DNA of 64,000 bases, taken from the NCBI RefSeq assembly GCF_051020765.1, contig NC_134934.1:7702001-7766000 (forward strand), in the 5' to 3' direction. Position 1 is the first letter of the stretch. Every line of letters begins with the position of its first letter. Shown here piece by piece: positions 1 to 12,300 of this stretch. The stretch is from Lasioglossum baleicum (lineage: Eukaryota; Arthropoda; Insecta; Hymenoptera; Halictidae). The notes under the pieces were generated by a model, which saw nothing but the letters and a program-made list of their open reading frames with translations, did not search any database and was not told the origin of the DNA. The position numbers and the translations under genes were made by a program.

Positions 1-63
1 TATATACATATAGAGAAGTCTTGTAAAATGAACCGACAATCATCGAGCTCAAACTTTCCACAG

Positions 64-390
64 ATTTGTTTTGTATTATTCGGAATAACTCTGGAGAATG
101 CCGTAAAAGAAATTTTGGAACTCTTAGCTTCGTTGCCTCCGATGACCGCTAATACTGTTCTGTATAATATTTCGATAGTCGACATAGTAGTCTCCGCAGG
201 CGAGATAATATTCTCCGTGATCGGCCACGATAAGGCCAGAGATTTCGTGATCGGTGGCTCGCCGGTGACGGACCTGAAATTCGCCAAAAGGATATGTCTT
301 TCTGGTGATTTGATCCTGGCTTCGAGCGCGTGGGAACATTGCGCTCCTAACCAGTACGAGTACGTGATCAAGGACTCGAGTAACGTGAAG
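64..390 (+). CDS. ADCY10: ADCY10-like exon: end of cyclase domain C1
   Basis: The acceptor is tttccacag at 55-63 and the donor is aag|gtacc at 390/391, phase 0 on both sides (327 nt). The encoded segment has VSAGEI and VIGGSPVTDLKFAKR, matching the C1 stretch of human sAC that holds VIGQAVDDVRLAQ. The position of human Arg176 (bicarbonate site) is Lys here. Family match by recall; the alignment is my own. Confidence 0.8.
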
Positions 391-3300
391 GTACCAACAA
401 TCTTGTTACTTTAATTATTGTGTTAGTGCAAAAGTTCGTGTCCGATTTCGTATTAACCATTTACATCGCAATAAATTACGACAAAGTGCGGGAGCTGTAT
501 TTAATATAATTAGTACACAAAATTGTTTGAAATAAGTAGCAGTCAACGAACTGTCCTTTGAAGTAAATTTCAAATGAAACACTTAAAATAGTAGAAAGTT
601 GTTGGCAACAAGATTGAAGAATAATTTCGGTGCGTGAAAGTTTCAAATGCAACAAGAAATTCGGGCACGAAATTTTGCACTGAGCTGACATAATGTAAAA
701 GACGCACCTCCACGATGATCACATTTGTATAATAGATCATCAGGGTGCTCGGTATACAGATGGGATCGATATCTACGACGATACGAAGGAAATCTTTTCA
801 CCAGAAAATGGCAACCTCGGATTCTTCGGGCGGGATCGATTATCCGAGCAAGGCCGCTTATTTGAGCAAGGCCGCTTATTTGAGCAAGGCCGATAGTGAT
901 GGGGATGCTTCTGCGGAGAACGATAGACCCGATAACAATGCGGAGGACAAATGGGATCAATTTTCATCCATCTCCGCCAGGTCTCGACATTCGACGGAGA
1001 GTAACGGTCGTTTGCAAGGTCTGTTTCCTCCTTCTAATCTTAGTCTGGTATTGTAGATTCCTTCGTTAACACGTTCCTTGCCGAGCCGTTTCTGCTCGAC
1101 AATTGAGCAAACTTATGTGTTTTATTCTGTACAATACATTGTTTATAATGACACCCTTCTTTTGCTGGATGTATTGGGTTGGCAAGAGAGTAATTTCGGT
1201 ATTTTGAGGTGAAAATAAACCCAATTTTGGCAAAATTTTAACACATTACCGATCGGTGATTATTGCATAATTTTGAAAAATCTAGCAACAGCAATTTTCA
1301 TTGTGAACTAACAAGTCACCCTCAACAAAGTCATCTAATAGTTCGATTTATGATTGCAATGTGAAAGAAAATTTCTATGCTTTCTTTTGGTACAGCACAA
1401 TTATTGAAAATCCTATTAATAGGCTTCCGATAGGTAAAGTGTTAAAGTTTTATGTGCGTGGAATTATGAAGCTATCAGAAAGACGGCAAAACATCGTCGA
1501 ACAAAATGGAAAATATTTTACAGATTAAAGTTCATTGCTTGAATAGAAAAATTGGGTCTTATTTCATCTTAAAATACCGAAATTACTTTCTTGCCAACCC
1601 AATGTGTTCTACAGTGTTGAACTTGTTATAAAACATATGTTTTTGGCGTATATGTGTCACCATTTACCACCAGTGGTACACGCGGCCTGAATGGATACCA
1701 TCGGTGGTACACGTAGCACGGAATGTGTTAACCTTGCACAGTAACCGGTTGAACGTTTCCAGCGGCGAGAGTCTCGATGATCGAAGCGCTAAAGCAACGC
1801 CTGGGCAAACATTTGGAGACGTACATGGCGAAGCCGGTGTTGACCCAGGTATTTATATATTTATTAATTTGTATTATTATCTATTAGATTAATTTCGGAT
1901 CGGTACTTGTTACTTAACCTTCGTTCTGTGTGCTACGATTTTAACGTTAACCGTGTACAGGGGTGTACACCCCCGCTGAAAAGTATATGGACACTTATCG
2001 TTGAAATTTGTGTACTATACATATAGTTGATTGTTATCAGACGATATTTATTTTTCACAGAGCTGGGTAAAATAGAATTTGAAATATTTGGTGTGCAAAT
2101 AAGTTATTTCTCCTTTTTCTCCAAATTCACATTTTATGTAATAAAATCTTGTCTGGTGACACCCAATCTTCGTGCCAATTTTTCTTGCGCCTTGGTCGGA
2201 TTTTTGTTGAGCAATTCCTCTAACTCGTCTTCATCAATCTTTCTCGGTGCACCTGAAGCACCCGCTGCTTTTTGACAAATGTTCAAGCTAGTTTTGATGT
2301 CAATGGATGGTGGGCGCAGGTAGCACCAGCGTTGAACTTTTCTAGTTGTCCTGCTAGTGCTGGATTCGGTGGTGACATAATTAGAATTTGAATGTCCGCC
2401 CGCTCACAAAACTATCACCAAGCTAACACGATAAATCCTTTAGCAAGTTCTTGCTAAATTGTTCCTCGATATAATAACTGGGGGCTTGATAATTTATGTG
2501 GAACTTTAATTTATGTATATATGTATAATTAAATAATTAATATTAATTATATATATATGTATTTACAATATTTTATTTTATTTTAATTAGATGTATAATT
2601 AAACATTAATTATACAGTGTGGTCCACGCAACTTGCACACCTATATAACTTCCAAAGAATGCGTTGTACGAAAAAGTTTTGTGTACAGAAGTTGCATGGT
2701 CTGAAGGGGTACATTATTTAGTGTATTTATTTTTTTTTACGGGTGGAAGCGTTTCGGAGATTTGAAGATCGACTTTGTTTTTTTAAATGGAATACTATAT
2801 TTTCTTATACCACAATATGGAAGAATGTCGAATTCTGAGTAAAAATCTATTGACCTTCATTAGCCCTAAACCTAATAATTAACGAGTAATTTCACTTTAT
2901 TTACTGAAAACTCTTTACTCGTTAATTATTAGGTTTAAGGCTAATGAAGGTCAATACTTTTTTACTCAGAATTCGACATTCTTCCATATATTTTGGTATA
3001 AAAAATATAGTATTCTATTTAAATAAAAACAAATCGACCTTCAAATCTCCGAAACGCTTCCACCTGTAAAAAATATAAATACACTACATAATGTACCTCT
3101 TCAGACCATGCAACTTCTGTATACAAAACATTTTCGTGCAACGCATACTTTGGAAGTTATACAGGGTGTCCCAAAATTCGTGAAAATCCCGGAAAGGGGT
3201 GGTTCCTGAGACCATTTCAAGCGACATTTTCCTTTGCAAAAATGTTATCCGCGGCTTTGTTTAGGAGTTATTAATGAAAAACACGGACCAATCAGAGCGC

Positions 3301-6300
3301 GACGTAGACGCGAGTTGCCACAGTCGGCCCGGCGCGCCCAATGTCTATTCATGTCTATTGGCCGAGTATGGCAACTCGCGTCTAGGTCGCGCTCTGATTG
3401 GTCCGTGTTTTTCATTAATAACTCCTAAACAAAGCCGCGGATAACATTTTTGCAAAGGAAAATGTCGCTTGAAATGGTCTCAGGAACCACCCCCTTTCGG
3501 GATTTTCACGAATTTTGGGACACCCTGTATAGGTGTGCAAGTTGCGTGGACCACACTGTATATATAAACTTAAGTAAAATATGATTGAGTAATAACAGAT
3601 AAAAAAAATAGCAGAAGAGACACAATGCGGTATCGACTTTGAACAGATAAAAATGAATCTGAATTTCGATCCACTTGTTCGCAGATCAAGAAAGAAGCAC
3701 CCTTGCAGCAGCTCACAAAAGTGAAGCGACTCACCGTGATGTCCGTGAACATTATACCGAGCCGGTGTTCCGTGCACGAACTAATTTCGTTGGTCGACGA
3801 GTTGTTCACGGTTTTGTTAAAGTACTTTTTTGGAGCACAAGGGACGCTCCGCGCAGCTCGGACAAGGAGACTTTGTCCACGGGACACTACCGGTCGAAAG
3901 TTTCACATCACTGCGTAAATTCAGAGAAACGGGGTATTTATAAGAAAAGTTGAATGCCTTTGGAACAACCGAGGAAGATTTATTTGGTAAAAAACTTACG
4001 GCTATAGTAATGCCACCATAAACGCATAAGCCTCGGGGGATCTGTATGCGTTTATCTGAGACGGGTAGCTATTGTTTTGAGCTTGAAAGGCCGAGCCGAA
4101 CGTAGAGAAGGGCAGGACTGTGCGACTCTCCGCGTCTCTTTCCTTTCCATACGCTGACTGCGACTCACCGCATCTCTTTCTTTCCAATACACTATCCTTC
4201 CTTGACACCCGCCCGATTAAACCACTAAATACAGTTGAAATTATATCGTGTTTGGTCTTTTTTTAATCAGAAAAATGCCACGAATATGTTGATGAAAGTT
4301 TCATAAAAAAATAAGTAATAATAAAAAAGTTTAAATATTGGTGTTACATTGTGAGGACGCACGGGCCTTTGAACTGTGCCGACGACTGCGACTCTCCGCG
4401 TTGCATTAGTAGTGGTTCACACCGATATCTGCTACATCTTTGATGCGTTTATAGAGGATTTACTGTAGTATGTTTTATATTTTCTATTATTTCATTTTTA
4501 TCAAGGAATGCGTATTTTTCTTGAAATTGCGCTTTCGTTAAAGAACCGTCTTTATTATAAATCAGCAAGTGGTTCCAAATTTTTTGGAATATGATTGACA
4601 ATTTGGGATATGCCTAGGACAGTTGTATCTTGTCCCAGCTGCGTGGTGCGATCATGTGCACGATGAACAACGTTTCTTGTGGCTGGTAAACATTGCACTA
4701 TAACCATATTCAAGCATAATTAGCAAGTACGCGGGGTGCATCTGCTCGACGAACATGTACACCAGAGACATACTTTTCGAAATCGTGTACGGGCTGGACG
4801 GCTACGGGAATTCAGATAGCGAATCCACCGCGAAAGGTGGAGTGCTGGCTGCTCCGCAGATCCTGAACGAGGCGAAACGCGTGGTAGGCGTCAAGACTAT
4901 CTTCATCGGCGTCTCAACCGGTAATTTATAATTATTATTAATTTATATTATTTATATATATATATATAATTATTATCTTTTGTATATGTAGTAATAGATC
5001 TAGTGTTTCTTCTACAAAATAATAAGTATCATTTTTAATTAGTCCTTTAGCGAATAAAAATATTTTATTTAAAATTTATTTAACATTGAAAATACATTTT
5101 CCATGAAAAAAACAGAATAAAAAATAATTTACCATGAAGGGATTCGAACCCGGGCCTGCTTGGTAAAAATCTGAACCAAATTGATATTTTACGATTATGA
5201 AACTTTAATTGCAAATATCTCGAAAACTATTGAGTGTCTGCCCCTATAATGGGGTACTTTCGTAATCAGGGGAACGAGATCTATAACTCTGTAAAGTCTG
5301 AACAAAATCCGTGAGGGACAGAGCGGGGGTTCTCCTTGTTAGTATTTGTAATCCTGTTACAAAATGACCGCCTTTTGCTCGTAAAGTACGATTGCAGACA
5401 TTTAGTCTTATAGGCGTAGACTCGTTTCCAGGATTGCAAGAATGCGGGATGCGGCTTTTCATTTCTCGATATTTTTACGTTTACGAGGCGTAATTTGCAT
5501 TATTCGTCAGCATGTCGCTGTCGCTGGTTTATGGTGTTACGAGCCGAAGGTTAGGCAGGTATGCGTGAACCGAGGAATACACGTGAACTAGCCGACGTCT
5601 CTTTCATCACCGGGTCGTCACAATGTATTTAGGATAGGGTCGTGGTGCCGTTGCCTCGTAACTTGTAAAATTAAATAAATACACCTCGAACGGTAAAGGT
5701 GTATTGTCGGAGGATAATAACAACTGTAAAGTTGAAAGGGAATGTGCGTTAATGAAAATGGACTCTAAATACATACAGGGTGGTTCACGCAACTTGCACA
5801 CCTACAGGGTGTCCCAAAATTCCTGAACATCCCGGAAATGGGAGGTTCCTGAGACCATTTGAAGCGACATTTTCCTTTGCAGAAATGTTATCCGCGGCTT
5901 TGTTTAGGAGTTATTAACGAAAAACCACGGACCAATCAGAGCGCGACCTTGACGCGAGTTGGCACAGTCGGCCAATCGACAGTTGGCGCGCCGGGCCGAC
6001 TGTGCCCAGGGCCGGCCTTCTCTACAGGGTGATTCACGCAATTGTTACAAGTCATAACTCCGTTATTATTGCATTTACAAAAAAATGCCAAAGGAGAAAG
6101 ATAAATGGTTCGAAGAGAACTACATCTGTAGGCCTTTAAATGTTTTTTAGATGCAGCAGTGCATGTGCAATTAACGATTGCATCATTACTTTAAATAGAA
6201 ATGCATATTGTTTTCTAGACAGATCGATTCTTCTGTTCATTCTACGTAAAAAATGATTAGGGTACACATGGCAAAAAATTATTAGATCTCGAGATATTTT

Positions 6301-9300
6301 CAAAAAATCAAACGCTTCTCCATTACATTCTAAACATTTCTTATAACGTATTTTTATTGTTTGCATAACGTGAATCACCCTGTATAAGGGTCCCATGGAT
6401 ATCACCGACACAGATTTCTCCGACACAGTTTTCGCCGACAACATTTCTCCGACTCCAGATTTGTCCGACAATAGCTTTGGCCGACAACGCCTTTAACCGA
6501 CAACGAGTTTGATCGACAACGAATTCGATCCACAACGACTTAAGACGACCACAGTATGCATTATCATACTGGATATTATCATACTATCATACGTTGGATA
6601 AAAAATGTATTTTAACATTTAGAAAATCAAGATAATTTTTATTTTTTGTGGGAAAAAAATTTTTTTCGAATTTTTAAATGTAGTATTTTGTACGTGTTTA
6701 AGTACTGTTCAACTTTTATTCGAAATATCTTGTCGGCAGATTGTCCAAACTCTTGAAAAGTAATGATAATGAAATGCTTCGAGTACGATGTACAGAGTTC
6801 AGGTAGTTCAGTTTCATTCTGTTATCATCTAAATTAGTATTGTTATTAATATTTGAACATTGCCAATCATTCTGTAAGTTTTTTTTTTTACTATACTATA
6901 CACTTTTTCTTGTACTATTACTAGACTGCGGATCTTTGCATAAAAAATAAAAAATGTTTGCATTGATTGCAGGACACAGGAGCCAAATAAAAACTGTATT
7001 CTTCTTTTAATTATCCCTATTAAGCTGAAACTAATATGTTGATGTCCTTAAACATATTGAACATGTCCACTGCTTTAAATTGCACGTGTCCATTTTTATC
7101 ATAAATGTATAAAATCCGCAGTCTAACCATTACGTTCGATAAAGGTTTGCGATCATAGTCCAAAAAGAATTGGTTCCAGATTTTTCCATATTGCAGAGTT
7201 ATAACTAATTTAAGTAGAAACGAGCACCGAAAGTTGCGACTTTCGTTTTGCAATCGCACCCTTGCAATCCTGGAGAAACGAGTCTACCCTTTTAATCTGC
7301 TGGAACAGATTTTGCTGACTGGGAGCTCGTTAATCGCTGAATTCGAGTTCTAAAATATACGACAGAGTAGAACTCTACAGCACACGATTTGTTCAGGAAT
7401 GGCTTTTTGCGGAGTCGTCGGACACACAGTCAGAAAGGAGTACATGGTCTTCGGGACACCGGTGGACAAGGCTTTGGCGTTGATGTCGGTGTCTTTCGGC
7501 AAGGTATTCGGCCGTTCTCTCCGATCGCTTTGAATTCGTTCGCACAGTAATGCCTGTCGCAGATATCCTGCGACTACGACACCCTCCGGTACAGTTCCAT
7601 GACGTCGGACACGTTCCGATCGCGGGGGATGAAGATGCTCAAAGGAATCGGCATGGCGCACGTCTACGAGATCCTCGACACGGATACGTCAGTAAAAATA
7701 CGATTTTCGATATAATCATTCGTTCACAAACGTTGAATGATATCGGCGCTACGGTTCGATCGTTAAATACAAAAAAAATATAAATTTTTAACTAAGCAGT
7801 TTTGCTATTTTTCAAAAAAATTTTCCGTCGAAAATTGTATGTTATTATATGAAAATTACTTTATTTTCTTACAGACGCAATTCAATTCAATCTTGAAAAT
7901 GGTCCAAATCAAGGACCGAAACGTCGATTTTTTTGAAAAATAGCAAAACTGCTTAGTTAAAAATTTATATATTTTTGTATTTAACGATCGAACCGTAGCG
8001 CCGATATCATTCAACGTTTGTTAACAAGAATACGATCGATATAAACAAATTTTTTATTAATCATTCGTTCGATTGACAAATAATTTTTCATGAAAATTAA
8101 GAACTTCACCCTGGAGCGTGTCCGAGGATCAGCTATCGACCACTAACTACGTCTACCCGATGCTGGGACGAACGAAAGACGTGGAGTTGTTCAAGGATAT
8201 CTTGGACGACATCGGAGTGTCGGAGAAAAGCTACTCGGGGATGCTCATCGAGGTTATTAAAAAGCTTAGAAATTTCAGACTGACCATATACATCAGTTTT
8301 TTCACGTACGGTACTTTTTCATTGCCGGAACTAAAAATTTTTAACGAAATGACGGATTTGTGCATTGACCGATATATTAATCAATAAAATATTTTCTTAA
8401 TTATTCTTTTTGGCAAAAGATCATCGAACAGAGGGGAAAATATATCTCATTCATTAAAGTTCATTGCTTGAATAATAAAATTCGACTCTGTTTCACTTTA
8501 AAATCCCAACTCATTAAAATTTTGTTTGCGAAGTATTATTTTTTAGGTACATTCGCGCGTGATATGATCCCGCAATTTATTAATAGAATGCAATTTTTTA
8601 AATTTAATTTAATTACGAAATGTCCAAACGGAAAGTTGAGTGTCAGTCACCGGTGGCTGACACGTGGCGCTTAACGTGTTAATATTTTTATTTCTCAAAA
8701 ATCGTGACATGGTATGAAACGCATAAGTTACAACTTCATACGTTTCGAAGACTTCGGAATTTCGTGCACTTCGTAACTTCGAAGTTCCCTTCGTTCCTTC
8801 GAATCTTTCGAATCTTCGGAAAAGTAGCAGCCCTACTTCAGACCGTAATTATGTATAGAAAACGGATGTGTACGGCAGGCCTTAACAGAATTCTATTATC
8901 CGACAGTTTGAAATCTTAATTTAGGGGGCCGAGAGATCGGGCAAGTCGAGACTCCTCGACGCGTTCGCCACTGTCGCCCAGAATCGACAACTGACTGTGC
9001 TGAAGCTGACCTTGAGCGAATTATACGCGGAGAAAGAGTTCTCGGTGCTGTACCAGCTGCTTCTACAGGTAATTGACTTCCACTAGATTTACTCGATTCA
9101 TACGATCGTTTTAAAGAAGGTGTTGTACAGCTGTTCGGCGGGTCGTACTGCACGACGATACAGGAACGCGAGAGGATCACATCGAACGCGTTAATCGGTC
9201 TGATACTCCCCAGCCAATACTGTTACCTGAACCCCATGATGAAGGTTCAGTTTCCTCTCTCGCAAGACTACTGCAGCTACTCGGATTGGGAGCGTCACAC

Positions 9301-12300
9301 GAAGACCATCGAAATCTTCAAGACAATCTTGAAGAAGGTGAGAGCCTCGTTTATCCGAACTCCGCCATGAAATCCGGTCGTTTTAGTTTCGTTACTAGAT
9401 ATTTCGATTGCGTCGCAGATGGAGAAAAACATCTGTGAAATCCGGTCGTTCTAGTTTCGTTACTAGATATTTCGATTGCGTCGCAGATGGAGAAAAACAT
9501 CTGTATCCTGCTCGACGACGTGCACAACATGGACGTGCTCTCCTGGAAGTTTCTCGCCGCCGCCATGGAGAATGACAACGTGATCATAGCGATGACGGTG
9601 GTCGAGCCTCAGTCCTGGGACAATATGTCTCAAGTGCAGCAGGCCATTTGCCAGGACAAGAGGCTGATGAACAGGTCGCTGCAGGAATTGGAGCCACAGT
9701 ACATCACGGCGTTCGCCTGTCAGTTCTTGAACGTTCTCGCGATCCCGAAGATTCTCGACAGGCGAGTCGAACGCGATTAGAGAATATTTAATACCGAACG
9801 GGTCGAGATAAACCCTATAAGCGTTACCCTATGGGCAACTTGGGCAAAAGGGGGCCCCGAGAGAGAGAGAGAGAGAACACAAACTAAGATCCAAGATTGA
9901 TCCAAGTTATTTAGTTAGGGTTAAGGGCCCCGAAATTCTACTTTGCCCAAGGCCCCAACTAGTTATAACACGCTACTGGGGTAGACTCACGTATTCAGGA
10001 TTGCAAGGGTGTGGGATGCGCCTTCTGATTTCTCGATAATGCAAAGATGGGGGTTTTCAGTAGACAAAAGCGCTAGATAAAAGATCAATTTAGGCCGCGA
10101 TCGCCCTCAAAAGTTCTACTTTTACGTTTACGAGGCGTAATTTGCATTATTCGGAAGCATACAGCTGCTCGTGTACAGTGGGTGTAGAATGTATTCGCCC
10201 TTTAAAACGGAATAACTTTTTTATAATTGTATCAAACGTCCTGATTTTTTAGGATGAATTGGAAGCATTGGTTTACGAAATGATATGCAGAAAAGATTTT
10301 CCAAAAATTATAGGTTACATGCAAAAATGAAAAAGGCATTTTTTAAAACCTCTTTTATTTGGGTCCTTAATGAAAATTTAACATATATGTTTCATCGAAA
10401 TCCGTTGACGCAGGTGAAAACGACACGCGTCGAAAGGTGTACGATTCTGTGGATTCAAAAGTCGAGTAAAACTACGATTTTCACCATTTTTAACCGCTTG
10501 TAGCTCGTATGTATGTTAATCAATTTCGATGAAATGTTCAGCATGTGAGTAACTACTATAGATCTACAAAACGTATATTTTAAATTTTCTTTAAGGGGCC
10601 AAAGAAAAATGTTTTAAGAAACGCCTTTCTTATTTTTGCACGTAACCTTGTAAATTGTATTTTTTGGAGAATCTTCTTTTCGTATCATTTCGTGAACCAA
10701 TGCTTCTAATTGATTATAAAAAATCAGGTGGTTCGGTACAATCATAAAAAAGTGATTAGTTTTTGAAAGTTGCACGAATTACGAATACTTTGTACACCCA
10801 CTGTAGCTATTTCTATAAATCTGTGACAGCTACATACTGCTGAATAATGAAATAAAAATAGGAAAAGAAACTAAAAATAGAAATAAAAATAAAAATAGGA
10901 CTTTCAAGGTGCGATTGCGGCCTAGATTGGCCTTTTATCTAGCTCTTTTGACTACTGAAATGAGAAGGCTACCCCGCTAATGAGTCGTTTCGTGCAGGAC
11001 GCTTCAGAAACGCGGCAAGAATTCGATCGCCTGGTGCGAGGCGTTCCTGACGTCCACCTTGCAGATCGGGGCACTCGAGTTCGTCAACTTCACGCCGATG
11101 GACCACAGAGTTCACGAGCTCGTTTTCCCGGAAAGCGCCCTCGTAGCGAAGATACCCGTGAACATGACACCGGAGGAGGTGGCACCGCCTTTGAATTGGA
11201 CGCAAATGAGCACCGTGAACGTTTGCGTGCCGTCCTGGCAGCACAGAGGAACCGTCGAGATCAATCGCGACGTTACGGGTCAATTAAAAATATTAAAACA
11301 GAACCTGGCGTTGAAAACAATCTTGAAGGATACGTTGAGTATTCTCACCGCTTGCCTCTGTTGCGATTAGGTTTGAGGATCGACATATACAACAGGATGA
11401 ACTCCTACGAGCAAGACTTCATGAAGTGCGTGACCACGTTGGGCTCAGTTTTCTCGCGCAGCAAGGTCGCTGCCGTGATGATCAACGCCGCGCCGCTCTA
11501 CACGTGCAAAGGAAAGCATTTTTCAATTTCAATTTCAATAGTCAACTCTTCAATTTACACTAGCAAGTAAACGCTAACGTTTTAGTACGACAGTAATGGT
11601 GTTTTAGGGTTTTTTAAATTGAAATATCTCTTGAACTACTAACTTTCCGACATATATGGGTTAGTACTTTTTGTATTAAAAATGTATTAAAAAAATACCT
11701 CATTCCATTTAAAAAAATATCAATGACCTTGAGATCTTGTTAAAAAAAAATGACCTTGAAAATTTTTTCCCTTACACCGTTATATGTGGCCCTTCAAACA
11801 GTGTAACTTTGTCCTAGGAATTTCTTTTTTGTATGTACAACGGAAAGAGTAACGGAGATATTTAGGTGTTCTGTTTCTCTCTCTTCGAATTCACCCTGTA
11901 TGTTCGTGTTTGTAACATTTTTTTTACTTTACAAAAAATATGGGTCCCCAAATGGTTTCTTGCACCCAGGCCCCTTTACAGAGAAGGCTGGCCCTGCCCT
12001 GTCCCTATAGTATTAGTATACATTCGGATCTGTAGTAATATCTAGATATCTTGGTGCAAGAACGCTGTCTCTCTTCTTCAGCTGTGGCAGAGATGATACG
12101 ATTGAGAATCCTCGAGTGCGCGATGATCCAGAGAAGGCACTTCCACATCGACGAGTCGATGTCCTTCCTGTACAAGAGACGGAAAACCTTCAGCAACATG
12201 CACCACGTGATAACCTGCCACTGCCAACCCACTCGTTAGTCGAGCCGTGCTCTTATCGATCCTCGAACAGCTTCGTAAGCTTTGAATCTCGTAATCGAGG

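Noticed and set aside
5135..5165. tRNA-like sequence (gggttcgaatccc on the - strand)
   Set aside because: Only a B-box and T-arm are present; no acceptor pairing or anticodon arm could be built. Possibly a relic of a tRNA or SINE.
10980..11570. 196-residue + strand frame
   Set aside because: Runs in a different frame from the conserved cyclase exons 10998-11278 and 11371-11511; lacks family similarity until its last part.
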